This document shows, one piece after another, positions 1 to 10,689 of a stretch of DNA of 64,000 nucleotides (position 1 is its first letter; the number at the start of each line of letters is the position of its first letter). This stretch comes from Dryomyza anilis. Taxonomy: Eukaryota > Arthropoda > Insecta > Diptera > Dryomyzidae. The notes below the pieces were generated by a model. The model did no database searches. It was not told the DNA's origin and was given only the letters and a program-made list of their open reading frames with translations. A program made the position numbers and the translations under genes. Location: positions 65,135,867 through 65,199,866 of the forward strand of contig OX638133.1 in assembly GCA_951804985.1 (NCBI GenBank), given 5' to 3'.

Positions 1-115
1 AACCCATCCACACCAAGCTGGATGGGTTTACGTCCACGCGATACATGGCCTGCAGTCCTAACCAGGATGAACAATGGTAGTGCCAACCTGCATTTACGAG
101 CCGCATTTGGTTATA
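1..115 (+). other. Fragment related to the coding-like segment at 1808-1868
   Basis: Positions about 46-115 resemble 1808-1868, sharing the pattern catggc-tgcag, then a stretch reading cctgcatttacgagccgc against cctgcacttacgagccgc. After about 115 the two sequences diverge and this copy passes into the dispersed repeat described next. There is no usable reading frame. I infer a small duplicated piece of the unidentified decayed gene at 1571-2335; the window edge hides what lies to the left. Confidence 0.4.
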
Positions 116-880
116 ACAATGTTTCAAAACAAACAGAAAGCTATTCATATGTAATTATAACGTACACTAAGAAAACGAAAGATGTTTGAAAGGTATTAGA
201 GCCTTAAACATCATTGAAGTTGCAAATTATTCAGGTCAAATATTTCACACTTTTTGTGATATTTAGATAATATTAATAGTATTGCTAGAAAAATTTTAAT
301 ATCTATGAAATATTTGCAGCAATGCTACCTATTTCTCCAGTAGTTGCAGTGAGTCTTCCCCAAATATGATATTTTTCGTGATATTTATAGGAAACATCTC
401 ACAAATAATACAAAACATGTGATGTTTACAAATTATATACACTGTAGCAGCAAATTTATTTGTATTTTCTGCATATTGGAATTGTTAAAGCGAGTAGTAT
501 TTTAGTTGCAGCAGCACTCTCATAAACATTCTGTTTTCTTAGTGTATGTTCTCAACGCTCGTCTTCAATCGATTAGTTATCGACATACGAAGTTGGCAAC
601 GTTGCGCAGCATTTTTTACCTACGCCATCTTTTTCCATCGTTTGAACATATTGATGTTTAAAAACAAACAAACAAATAAATTGGATTTAAATAAATGTCA
701 CTCGTTGAGCAGAATTTTCTATCTACGTCACTTTTGTCATCGTTTGAAGTATGTATTGGTCCTTTTAAACATACTGATGTTTGAAAAGAAACAAAAAAGA
801 GAAATTAGATGTAAATAAAAGTATTCTTGCAATATTCTTCTTGTATACGAAGTTTACAATCGGTGACCGCCATTTTCTGC
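110..880 (+). repeat. Dispersed repeat, copy interrupted by a family 1 MITE
   Basis: Positions 110-164 and 545-880 together match the interior of the second tandem unit at about 21030-21460, including the recurring pieces around cgctcgtcttcaatcgatta and gtatgtattggtccttttaa. In the 21-kb copy the two halves are contiguous; here they are separated by a 380-bp inverted-repeat element. The short open frame from 546 to 818 is a by-product of this repeat: related frames occur in the other copies, with no recognisable domain. Confidence 0.75.
165..544 (+). mobile_element. Family 1 TIR element (MITE), 380 bp, TA target duplication
   Basis: The element begins CACTAAGAAAACGAAAGATG and ends with TGTTTTCTTAGTG, an inverted terminal repeat, and is flanked by TA on both sides (163-164 and 545-546). 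It encodes nothing and so must be non-autonomous. The paralogous sequence at about 21080-21100 has a single TA and no insert, which gives an empty site and fixes both boundaries. TA duplication points to the Tc1/mariner-like (IS630) superfamily by analogy; no transposase for it is visible in the window. Confidence 0.85.
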
Positions 881-885
881 ATACG

Positions 886-1160
886 CACTAAGAAAACAAG
901 ATGTTTATGAGAGTCTTGCTGCAACCGTTCTTTTAAATTTACGCCTTGTAGCAAATATTCAAACATCCCATAAGTTTCAATAAAGTTGCAGCAAAACTAT
1001 GAATATCTCTTAAATATGACATATATAGAGATAGTTACGAGATGTTTGTCACAACAGCAATGAAAATTGAAATATTTACAGTTGACTGATAGCAAACATC
1101 CTGAGTTCTTGGACATTTGCTGCAAAACTTTTGAGGCATTTTGACATTGACATTTCTCTG
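886..1160 (+). mobile_element. Family 1 element, left part only
   Basis: Starts with CACTAAGAAAACAAGATG and follows the same order of sequence as the full copy at 22403-23273 (the pieces around gttacgagatgtttgtcaca and cagttgactgatagcaaaca). The match stops near 1160, so this copy has lost its right half. No coding capacity. Confidence 0.7.
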
Positions 1161-1570
1161 GAAACATATTTATATTCAGGTCGTTCCAAATCATGTTCTA
1201 TTTTAAACATATTTATATTTCGGTTCAAATATTTATTTTGTTTGGATATAGTAATTATTATGTTTCTATTAGAACATACACCATTTTGAGGGGCAACATC
1301 AAAATGTTTCCGTGATATTATAATAAAAATCAGAGCTCATTACAACACTGTTCAAGTCTCAAGACAACCATGTTTACAAATGATTTATCAGGCATTTATA
1401 TATTATGTTTACATAAAATTCCAAATATACATGTTAATGCCTGCAAAATTATGTTTGGAAGAGCCATTTTTTTGCAGCGTGTGTGTGAATACGTTTCAAT
1501 TTGTCAACGACGACGTAGTTCATAACAAACATGACAGTTTATATAAAAAATTATAACAAATGTTTTTTTT
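1161..1570. other. AT-rich stretch with no recognised feature
   Basis: I find no convincing coding, RNA or transposon structure here. The sequence is AT-rich with scattered recurrences of the word atgttt. Confidence 0.5.
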
Positions 1571-2335
1571 AATATTTTTTAGCCGTCACAATTGTAGCAT
1601 CGAAATCAACGTTCGTCAAACATAGACCGTATCAAGTAAGTTATATAAATAAATATAATGTCGTGGAGCCGAAAATTAATGCATATATATTTGCCAAGTT
1701 TTTTTTCCAAGGGATGCAACAAAATGTACGACGTTACAGTGAACGGCGAAGTTTTGCGCGCAAATCCACCAGGCGCCACCAGGGAGTCCCTTTTGCGATG
1801 TGGTCATCGACTGCATGGCATGCAGGAGGAATAATCGTAGTGCTTACCTGCACTTACGAGCCGCTCGCAGAGCACACGTTGGTGGAAGAAGCCTTTGGCC
1901 ATTCCCACAGAGTAGGGCAGACGCAGAGAAGATACTCAAAGAGCGGCGCGAATATTACTTACAGTTGGCAGTTTAAAATTTAAAATTTTGACTTTTGTCT
2001 TGTCTTTATTTTTAGTTGTCACTTTACCATCGACCAACACACTGATCAGTGTATCGTCGATGGCCCCAAACTGCTGACAGATTTCTCCAAGGCTTTGGTG
2101 CCCTCTCCCATGTGCAGCAAAGAGCAGCAGCTTTACTCCAATATAAATGTCTGCAGCTTCATTTCTAACGACAGCGATTAGTTGCTGCTATTTGCTTACG
2201 ATGTATTTATATAATCAAAAGCTGCAAGAGTCCGATCAACTTTGAACTGCATTGTTCACAACAGCGGCTGCTCAACAGTTAAGTTTCAATGCCAGAACTT
2301 GCGATGCGCGTAACAGAAAATTTGCGTTCTAGCAT
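1571..2335 (+). pseudogene. Unidentified decayed, possibly multi-exon coding-like region
   Basis: The composition rises well above the AT-rich surroundings. A splice-acceptor-like tail (ttttttag) near 1581 is followed by a short segment ending caagtaag, a donor-like site, near 1633-1640. The segment 1710-1975 reads in one frame as protein-like sequence (MYDVTVNGEVLRANPPG) and then in another frame (SRADAEKILKERREYY), suggesting a frameshift. A second acceptor-like site (tatttttag) near 2015 precedes a 140-bp open stretch (KEQQLYSNI) ending at a stop near 2178. I do not recognise the protein. The donor-like end and its neighbourhood resemble 10066-10107. It could be a dead host gene fragment or an unknown transposon gene. 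Confidence 0.4.
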
Positions 2336-2422
2336 TGACTAAAGGATGGATCGTGATTTTATGTATATTTTTGTAAACATTATTTTTTTTTTAAATAAAA
2401 GTAAAAAAACAAACATAAACAT

Positions 2423-2733
2423 GAGCCGCGGAGCTCAGTGGTTAGTGCGTTGGACTGCGAGCCGAATGGTTCCTGGTTCAAGCCTGGACTGGGGCTAACA
2501 ACATCTTTTCATAGAAACCTTTTTCTATACCGCGCTACCTCTCGGCAGTATATGGCAAACCTCCGAGAGTAAAAATATTGCCTATGAAAAAGCTCTCACC
2601 CGCTTCGATTCGATTCGGCAATAAACTGTAGGTCCCCCACTTTGAGTACAAATATAACACGCACAGCTCAAAATGGTGAGAGAGCTCGACCTAAGTTCTT
2701 ATAGAACTGTAGTGCCAAACTATTATTATTATT
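2423..2733 (+). mobile_element. tRNA-derived SINE
   Basis: The first 70 bases contain an A-box-like segment (agctcagtggttagtgcg) and a B-box-like segment (ggttcaagcct) at tRNA spacing, the internal RNA polymerase III promoter expected of a SINE. They are followed by a non-tRNA body including the phrase ataaactgtaggtccc, which I recognise as common in fly interspersed repeats, and a (TTA/ATT)n tail at about 2720-2735. The tRNA part cannot fold as a normal tRNA, and the element is about 310 bp long. It encodes no protein and would depend on a LINE for movement. Confidence 0.75.
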
Positions 2734-2891
2734 AAAAAAACATTAAATAAAATATGACATTTCATTTTTAAAATAATGAAATAATTAAGATTGAATATGT
2801 CGTAGTTCCTCAAAAATACATTTTTATAACTATGTCGAAGTTGAACATAATTACGTTGAAGTAAATTTTTAAACGTAGTTAGAAATGACAA

Positions 2892-3731
2892 CACTCAGAA
2901 GAAAATGTACCATTAAGTACTTTATGGTACGACCATTGATCTTATGGTTCATGAAATAATAGTTTTTTTTTTTAAATCAAAAGTTTTCTAATTAATTTGA
3001 TAGTATTCGAAAAATTCAGTACCATAAATCTAAATATTTCAATATTATTATATTTAATAGAATAAATACTATTGTTTTAATGGTTTCCTCCTATAAAAAT
3101 AAACGTGGCATAAAAAACATAAACACGAATATAAACTTGTTCCTTTTGTACGTCATTCTGCGTGTTTGTGTTTGCTCAATATGGTCGCATGCATTTTTTG
3201 TAATAATCCACATAATTAAACGCGACATTGGTAAGGACTTAATGTATTTAATGTAAATTCATTGTATTTAACCGTTTTCTATTTATTACAGATAATTAAT
3301 AATAAATCAAACTTCTATTATGGCGACGGACTCTGAATGCAGACTCAAGTAAAGGAAACTGAAGCGAACATTTTGCAACGAGAAGTGTCCATTTATGTGT
3401 GTGATTTTTTAAAAGTGAATTTCAGTTTACATTTAATTAAAATAAATTATACAGTAAATTAAATAAAATCCACTTTTGTTTTAATAAATTATTAGAAAAA
3501 TGTAATTCGACTATACTATAAAATTAAAAATACGTATCATTAAATATTTATAGGGTTTGCTTATTGTTATTAAAGGAGCACCTTATAAAATTTATGGTAC
3601 TACAAATTATTGTATTAACAGTTCCAATATTACCAAATTAATGGGACGCATCCAATTGACCAATTTTAACAGTATAAATTATTGTTTTTCTATTGAAATG
3701 CTATTAATTTACCATGTTTTTTTTCTGGGTG
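2892..3731 (+). mobile_element. Family 2 TIR element, 840 bp
   Basis: Begins CACTCAGAAGAAAATGTACC and ends with a run whose reverse complement starts CACCCAGAAAAAAAACATGG, an imperfect terminal inverted repeat. The full copy at 13190-14058 is the same element in the opposite orientation, which confirms both ends. The flanks here are AA on both sides rather than a clear TA. The open frame from 3557 to 3769 runs across the element end and is not a gene. Non-autonomous. Confidence 0.8.
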
Positions 3732-3780
3732 AACGTTTCATTGTCGGAGGATTTTCATTCACGTCGTAGTTGAAAACGTA

Positions 3781-4470
3781 CACTAAAAAAAACAAAGATG
3801 ATTACCAGAAATATCATAGCCGTAAATATCAAGTTATTTACAAATTATTTAGATCTTATTTGAGACAACCATCTCTCAAACATCCGTCAAATACGATACA
3901 TATTGCTAGCAACCATCTTTCAAATTTACGATTATGTATAGCAACCATTAATTAAGCATCTTACAAATAGGAAGATAGTTGATGAATATTTGGAAAAGGT
4001 ACTCCGTTAGAATTCGCGGAGTAATTTTTATTGAATGAATCAAATGTATTTTTATTTATTCTAGAATTAAAACAGTATCCTGGTTATACATCGCCATCGT
4101 CTTTATAAATCCTTCGAAGGTAAAATTGTAGAACGACTTGAGATTTCATCGCAGAAGAACCGGCGATGTGTCATCAAAGTAAACTCTGAAAAGAAATATT
4201 TTCCATCACGCGTTGATAATTTATATCACAGCATATTTTATTTTCTCTTTTACCATTAAAATGTAATATTTGAGTTGGCACTTTTTTACACCATTTGATT
4301 TACTTAATTGTTGTGTATAAATCGAGCGAAAGGAAAAAGTACGCCATTTTCCTTTTTTATGGTAGTCAAATGTCAAAATATCTAAAATGTTTTGCTGCAA
4401 ATGTCCAATAATTCAAGATGTTTGCTATCAGTCAACTGTAAATATCTCAATTTTCATTGCTGTTGTGGAA
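3781..4470 (-). mobile_element. Family 1 element, inverted and truncated
   Basis: Starts with CACTAAAAAAAACAAAGATG directly after a TA (3779-3780) and runs as the reverse complement of the copy at 22403-23273: the pieces around gatgattaccagaaatatca, tggttatacatcgccatcg and ggaaaaagtacgccattttc appear in reversed order. The match ends near 4470, so the other terminal repeat is missing. No coding capacity. Confidence 0.75.
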
Positions 4471-5240
4471 AAGAGTAAATCTCGATTGATTAACACAATA
4501 CGTAATATTGACGAACGCGATCATCGGTTGCTATGTTCGTTGTATTTACGTCACTTTTTGGTTCTATGTATATTTTCCCACTCATACATAACTAATTTGA
4601 AATACATCTCTGCAGGACCAATGATGGATAAATGACCTATAATTTTACTAGTAATAAAAACTAATATTTTTTGCGTGTTGGTTAGATACCATTTTTTATT
4701 CTTTACGTTTGCTTTTTTTCGAACAGCCGTTAGAGCGGAATGTGATAAAAAGTTTTGGCTTAAATTATAAATAATTGATAATCATTTAAATATAGTAAAT
4801 TGAATAATATTGCTTATTTATCTATTTATATTATAGATGTCATCAATATGGAAGGGTTGTCTGCATTAAACAAATGCATCGAGCGAAGCAAAACAAGGGC
4901 AAACCAACGGTGTTTTAAAAAAATCTGAAATCAAATGTTATATACCAATATGCAATGACTTTAAGGTTCGATAAATTTGGAGAATTTTCTTTTACAACCA
5001 ATGTGGATTTAAAGTCAATATCAAGCTGAATAAATGAATATTATTCAAACGTTGCTTTTCGAAGTTAACTTGAGACGAAATTCACTACACAAAATTATCG
5101 GTTGGCAACCCAGTGACGTGATAAATGTCAATAATAACATTTTCATTTTTTTCTACATGTCCATTGTGCGTTGCAAAAAAAAAGTATTGAATTAATATTG
5201 AATTTCCTTATAAATATATTAAAATTCATTTTATTTACAG
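4471..5240. other. AT-rich sequence upstream of the MIC27-like pseudogene
   Basis: Mostly AT-rich. A weakly coding-like segment near 4838-5030 follows an acceptor-like tatag but has no protein I recognise. The part from about 5063 to 5240 matches the reverse complement of about 15010-15180, so it belongs to the same duplicated genomic piece as the pseudogene and probably represents its intron. Confidence 0.45.
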
Positions 5241-5840
5241 ATGCCGATGTGTTAATGCATATAACGAAATGTTGCACGATATAAAAATTGGCGCACCGAC
5301 CAACTCACTGTTTGCAGCCGTTTCAGTCAAGGACACTAGTGACAGCAAGCAAAAGACCACCGGGCCAGAGAATGAAGAACTTTCGCGCTACATTTGCAGG
5401 CCCAGTGATCTGCTACTATATGCGCCACTACATTCGCACAATCAGTAGATAATTCTTAATCGCTTGAATAAGCAAATAAATCAATTAATGTATTTCTGCA
5501 GGTTCAAACATGAAATTCATCCCGAGAATTCTACTGCACGCAAAACCATCGAAGCCAGCATTCGTTTTGTGCTGGAACGTTGTGACCAACCATACTAAAG
5601 AATTGCACGATTAGCTGATATACAATGTAAGTGGCCAATGTTTACTACTACTTTTATAAAATATTAATATATTTTCATTCATAAGCAGATGCCGTTGATA
5701 TTTTGCGCGAACCTGGCAGTGTTATACATCGCAGTGGTGCATTTGGATTCACTGGATTTTACGAAAAGTTCCTGTACACTGCCACCGGCGCAGGTGCTGT
5801 TGCAGCTGTCTGCTATCTCACAGAAGCGATAATCTATTGT
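5241..5840 (+). pseudogene. Intron-containing pseudogene resembling MICOS subunit MIC26/MIC27 (apolipoprotein O family)
   Basis: Three exon-like blocks are bounded by splice-like sites. Block 1 (5241-5450) follows tttatttacag and includes ENEELSRYICRPSDLLLYAP, then reaches a stop near 5447. Block 2 (5502-5626) follows tttctgcag, includes HPENSTARKTIEASIRFVLE, and ends before gtaagt. Block 3 (5689-5840) follows ataagcag and includes ILREPGSVIHRSG and YTATGAGAVAAVCYLTEA. The order of motifs (Ser-Asp-Leu-Tyr with a His-Ser-His segment, a helical stretch, a glycine-rich membrane segment ending in CYxxEA) fits the apolipoprotein O/MIC27 family, which shapes mitochondrial cristae. In-frame stops (5447 and in block 2 after CDQPY) mean it cannot make the full protein. 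Introns show that it is a genomic, not a reverse-transcribed, copy. A further open piece lies at 6112-6222. The family assignment is from memory of the motif pattern. Confidence 0.6.
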
Positions 5841-6111
5841 AGGACATATTTTAATTCCTTTTAATATATAATATTATAACTTTATTTGCGTTTCATTTTA
5901 TATTTAAACCTTTTATTACATACACAGAAAATAACTGTTGGAATCCGACAGTAAGCAACTGTTATTTTATTTTGAACAAATTAACACATTTTTTACTTTT
6001 GGTTTCGTTCAAAAATGTAATGTAAACTGTTAGTTTCAAATTTTAACGAAAGCGAACGAAAAATTTTAAATTCGACGTGTTTTGATTTATGGTAAAATGA
6101 ACTGCTGAGGA

Positions 6112-6222
6112 GCAAAGCTTCGCTTATGGCAACATCACACTGTCGGAGGCACAAGCTCAACTAGTTTTCGCAAAACGCAACTTGAGTGAGTTTTCGCACG
6201 GCATTCGCTCAAGAAATGTTTA
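6112..6222 (+). pseudogene. Short coding-like fragment downstream of the MIC27-like pseudogene
   Basis: An open stretch reading AEEQSFAYGNITLSEAQAQ and onwards ends at a stop near 6222. It could be a 3' exon of the same dead gene or of another gene; I do not recognise it. The sequence between 5860 and 6110 is AT-rich, as an intron would be. Confidence 0.3.
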
Positions 6223-6544
6223 ATCACCTACATATTTCTTGCATTTTTTAGAAAGGGAATCAATGGCGCCTCAGAGTCTACGGCTGAGAATACGGTTGGA
6301 TCTAATTGGTGTCTCGCATCGAAAACATGCCACTCGGGACGGCCGGACATTGATCAGCCTCAACAAATTTTAACCAATCAGGGCATAAGATAGTAGAGCG
6401 ACATCATGACCAATTCACAATAAATAAGCGACACAAAACCTTCGCGCTTATCTCCTGCTCCATACGATAATTTTATGGCCAACTTTTCAATTCAACGCTA
6501 AGGCACACGTTTAGGGCTTTGTGAGCCACTTGAGGGAACGCGAC

Positions 6545-6850
6545 ATTAAGAAAAATCCTCTTTTGGCATGAGGTTAATTGAACCAACGTTATAGTTTTGC
6601 AACCGAAATACAATTGTTGTAACCTCTTGTCATTAAAATGAACGTACCTTATTTTTCTACATCCGAAATGTTAGTCCGCGCAACTACACGTACGGGTGCC
6701 ATAACCTTATGATAGTTTTTTTCATTCTGTCAAAATTGATATTCGTGCATTTCTTACGGCGATTGAGTAAGTTGTTGTATCAACAAAATAAATGACAAAC
6801 GGCAACCTCATGTTTATCAGCAGTTTGGTTGCCAGTTTTTTGCCACTTTG
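6545..6850 (-). mobile_element. Family 3 repeat, reverse orientation
   Basis: Contains the reverse complement of the unit seen at 12020-12322, 14400-14712 and 25860-26132: cttttggcatgaggttaatt at one end, then cgattgagtaagttgttgta and aaacggcaacctcatg. In the other copies the outer end reads tttttctgtgtg, i.e. CACACAGAAAAA in the opposite sense, similar to the family 1 and 2 termini. No coding capacity. The other terminus is not clear, so the limits are approximate. Confidence 0.65.
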
Positions 6851-8199
6851 TGGCAACTTAAGTGGTAGCCACACAATTGTCAATAAAGTGTTTGTTCTAA
6901 ATCATGCGAAATTTACTTTTTTGCCACCCGTATCTTCTGTCAAAAAGCCCCGGAGCGAGGCTTAGTTGCTACAACTTTCGATCCATTAAAGTGTTGGTTG
7001 GCCAATTTGGAACTTGAACTGTAATTTTAAATGTGGAACTTGTGTGTATTAAAAATAAAAATAATAAAGATCCTACGCAGTGCCATTAACGCGAAAGCTT
7101 GTCGTGTAATAAAACTGTACAAAATGTTAAATATACGATATGTCATAATAATATAAGTCTTTACGAACATATTTTTCGGCAAACTACAACTCTCTTACCA
7201 AACGGTCCAAGTTTTCGGGTTAAAGCTCGGGTTAACCCTCTCTAATTTTAACGCGCACCTTAAAAGTGCTATTTGTGATATTTTTTTTTTTTAAAGTGAC
7301 TTTTATTATTTCTTAAATTTTACTATTCCAACAGTCCTTTTTTACAACCCAAAGTTCCATGGACATATGTAGTGGATATAATAAATATTTTGTGTATAAT
7401 ATACATTTATACCATTTTAAAGATAATTAGCTATATTATTAATAAACATGTTCCTTTTGGGTTCTTCATTATATACATGCAACATATATGGAACATAATA
7501 CATTTTATAATTTGCCACTATTTTGCCACGTCAAAACAACAAAGTTAGCTCCGCCCATTATCGTATATGTTCCATTATCGGAATGTATGACTTATCGATC
7601 ACAGAATTGTGACATATTAGCTGCGTTCCCGTGGTACTTGAACCAGATCTGTTTCACGGGAACGCCATCGGTTCTATTTTAATAAATTTGGCAGCGCTGT
7701 TTTCTTCTGCCCCTTTTTTTCAAAGGAAATTCTTCTTCTTATTAAGTGATATTCACAATAGCATAATATCACCACAAACAAATTTACTTTTGATACGTAC
7801 AGTACCAGATCAGTAATTGATCCAAAAACGAACCTGGTTCTAATTGTTTGTTTATGTTTTGTATATGAAAATGATCTACGGATCCGGATCAAAAACCACG
7901 GGATCACAGCTATTATTCCATTGTCCCACAAATGTTCTTAGCCACCGCTTTAGAACTAAATTTAAGTTCCATTATCAGAATGTATGACTTATATATCACA
8001 CCATTGTGACATATTATTGCGTATGTTCCTTTACCGGCCGAAGTGAAATGTTAAAAAAAAATTGTCAAGCGCTTTATTTTCCCAAAAAAAAAATATCAAA
8101 ATTTAAAAAAAAGTCGCTCGGACCCCTGGACCTTAAAAAATCGAAAACCGGTACACCGACGTACAGGGTCATGTAGTCAATTTAATTGTCAAATATGTA
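6851..8199. other. AT-rich sequence with a short direct duplication
   Basis: No gene is visible. A segment around 7569-7627 (gttccattatcggaatgtat, then cacagaattgtgacatatta) recurs at 7966-8031 with about 90 percent identity by eye. Between the two copies lie a perfect hairpin (separate entry) and several short words related to gatcc. Near 8128-8178 there is a sequence (aatcgaaaaccggtacaccg) related to a module found at 41262, 43455 and in the left arm of the large palindrome. Confidence 0.5.
7624..7664. repeat. Perfect 10-bp inverted repeat
   Basis: CGTTCCCGTG at 7624-7633 is matched by CACGGGAACG near 7655-7664, with about 21 bases between. It sits next to the directly repeated 60-bp segment. 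It could be the terminus of a small element or a hairpin; nothing else supports a function. Confidence 0.6.
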
Positions 8200-8380
8200 A
8201 TAATTTTAAAGATCGCTCCACTATTACGCCCTCTAGACCATTTTATATTCGTTATATTTACAAATATGTAGGTTGAGTTTATGTTTTGTAATACAGGACA
8301 AATATAACAATAATAAACTTTTAATGAGTGTATATATTTTCTTATTTGTTTTTCTTTTTTCAATTTTTTTTCATTTTTTT
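8200..8380 (-). repeat. Inverted arm matching the 600-bp duplicated unit
   Basis: The segment around tatgtaggttgagtttatgt and gtaatacaggacaaatataa is the reverse complement of 8765-8870 (tatttgtacttcctgtatta, aattcaacctacaaatg) and of the corresponding piece near 9365-9470. The neighbouring words cgccctctagacc also match in reverse (gaactagagggcg). It therefore forms an imperfect hairpin with the first tandem unit. Confidence 0.65.
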
Positions 8381-8687
8381 TTATTAAAAAGGTGTATATT
8401 TTTACTCAAATAAAAGGAAATATAAGCACAAAAATAACTTGCATTTGTATGGAAAAAATAATAAAAAAAATCCAAAAAATCGCGCTATTTTTTTGAAAAA
8501 AAGTTCAACTCTAAATTTCATTTATCAAAAAAAAAAATAAAATTTCGCGATGTAAGTCCCCAAAGGAATTGCCTTATTTTCCCCATTTCAAAATCGACCA
8601 AAAACTAGAAAAACATGAATATGAATAAAAAATATAACTATATGCACAAATAAAAAAAAAAGAATCAATTAAAAACTAAAAAAAAAA

Positions 8688-9850
8688 TTATGTAATTAAA
8701 AACATAAGACATCATATTATACAAAAAAATTTGGAAAAGAAAAAAAAAAACGAAAACTTTACATTCTTTAAAAGTTTAATATTGTTATATTTGTACTTCC
8801 TGTATTACAAAACTTAAATTCAACCTACAAATGTTTAAATATTATGAACTAGATGGCGATATAGTTGACCGATAACCGCCAATGGGGGTTATGGCCGAAT
8901 TCATAGTTGTACTTAAACCCCAAATTCGAAAATTGGGGGTTATGTCCGAAACACAGACGGACATAGCCCCAAATTCGAATTGGGGGTTATGTCACGGCAC
9001 CATATTTTTACTATGCACAATAACATTTTATAATTGTTAGCGTTTCTAGTAAAGTTACTATAAATTGGTTTGATCATTAATATTTCATAGTAAATTTTAT
9101 GTCAAATCTATCGTTTTCTTTTTCAACTACCATTCACAGAAAATGTATCGAAATTGGCTGTCTTTTTTTCTTTTGTCATTTATAAAAATTCTTCAAAAAT
9201 TGTTTAATTAATTAATTAATTTAAAAATATTTAAATAATTATATTTTACATGTAACTATATACACAAATAAAAAATAAAAAAATTAAGTAATTAAAAACA
9301 TAAGACATCATATTATACAAAAAAAAAAAAATAGAAAAAAGAAAAAAAAAACGAAAACTTTACATTCTTTAAAAGTTTCATATTGTTATATTTGTACTTC
9401 CTGTATTACAAAACTTAAATTCAACCTACTAATGTGTAAATATTATGAACTAGAGGGCGATATAGTTGACCGATAACCGCCAATGGGGGTTATAGCCGAA
9501 TTCATAGTTGGACTTAAACCCCAAATTCGAAAATTGGGGGATATGTCCGAAACACAGACGGACATAGCCCCTAAATTCGAATTGGGGGTTATGTCACGGC
9601 ACCATATTTTTACTATGCACAATAACATTTTATAATTGTTAGCGTTTCTAGTAAAGTTACTATAAATTGGTTTGATCATTAATATTTCATAGTAAATTTT
9701 ATGTCAAATCTATCGTTTTCTTTTTCAACTACCATTCACAGAAAATGTATCGAAATTGGCTGTCTTTTTTTCTTTTGTCATTTATAAAAATTCTTTAAAA
9801 ATTGTTTAATTAATTAATTTAAAAATATTTAAATAATTATATTTTACATG
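8688..9850 (+). repeat. Tandem duplication of a ~600-bp unit with internal palindromes
   Basis: Units at about 8688-9255 and 9283-9850 have the same order of sequence at a spacing of about 601 bases, with few differences. Each unit holds a striking block (8874-8997 and 9475-9600) in which attcgaattgggggttatgtc and its inverse gacatagcccc(t)aaattcgaa recur, forming nested short palindromes. The reverse-strand frame at 9443-9679 spans this block and has no recognisable domain. I infer a duplicated non-autonomous element or a local duplication. Confidence 0.8.
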
Positions 9851-9901
9851 TATTTATATGTAACACCTTTCGCAGACTGACGGTGTCATTTCTGTTGCCG
9901 C

Positions 9902-9902
9902 C

Positions 9903-9941
<39 letters not shown>

Positions 9942-9943
9942 AT
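9902..9943 (+). repeat. (CTTT)n microsatellite
   Basis: About ten uninterrupted copies of the tetranucleotide ctttc/tttc. It directly follows the end of the second 600-bp unit and the sequence gccgcctc. Confidence 0.9.
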
Positions 9944-10039
9944 AGAAGCAAATACGTTTTAATTTAATATCTACCACGTAGTAAATAAAATGCATGACAA
10001 TTTCAAAATATTGAAATGAAAAAATGTCAAAATTGTTTT

Positions 10040-10670
10040 ATTTTATTATAGCATATTGGTGCACCAGTATATAAATCAACGTTGGTCTCAAGTAAGTTAT
10101 ATAATAGATTATAATGGATTCAGCTAACAAATAATTTGTATACATTTTTAAGGGCATTTGTGCCAAATATTGTTGACCAAACGAAAAGGTGCGCAAGGAA
10201 GAGGACGACTTTTTTTAATCGAAACTAAGTCAGCAGATCATGGAGAAAATGCTTTCCGACGTGCGTCAAAAGAACCTGGGCAAGTACTGACAACATGGAC
10301 AGTGAATGCATTTAAATCGTTAATATTTACACCACACCAACGATAAACAACGTTGTTGTCGACGTTCTAGTGACTTTGGAGCAAATAATGCGGTAAGGTT
10401 ATGTGCGTTTGTCTTTTCACACCAACATAGCGCAACTGTAAAAGAAATAAACACAGATAAATGGTCATCTCCCTTTGGTATCTCCTGCCTTATTGGCGAG
10501 TCTTAGACACGCTTGGTCAAAAGTGCGCGAATTCCCGGAGAATCACGGAGAAGCAGCAGCGCATAGAGCAAATCCTGGAAAATCGCAGAAGTGTGAGCAA
10601 CTACATCAGAGCGCGTAACTGCGCAAAAATATTAATGCCGCAGATCGATCTCTTAAATAGTTTTTATTAA
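10040..10670 (+). pseudogene. Unidentified decayed coding-like region
   Basis: A short segment ends at tctcaagtaagttatataa near 10090-10107, very like the donor-like site near 1633-1650. An acceptor-like segment near 10150 leads into sequence that reads, with stops, KVRKEEDDFF and SQQIMEKMLSDVRQKNLGKY. Further on, 10530-10670 reads ITEKQQRIEQILENRR, a helical-looking run. No frame is long and I cannot name the protein. It may be another piece of the gene or element that left 1571-2335. Confidence 0.35.
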
Positions 10671-10689
10671 TTTATATCAACGGCTAGCT

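Noticed and set aside
2423..2500. Functional tRNA gene
   Set aside because: The acceptor and anticodon stems do not pair properly, and the sequence continues into a SINE body with a repeat tail.
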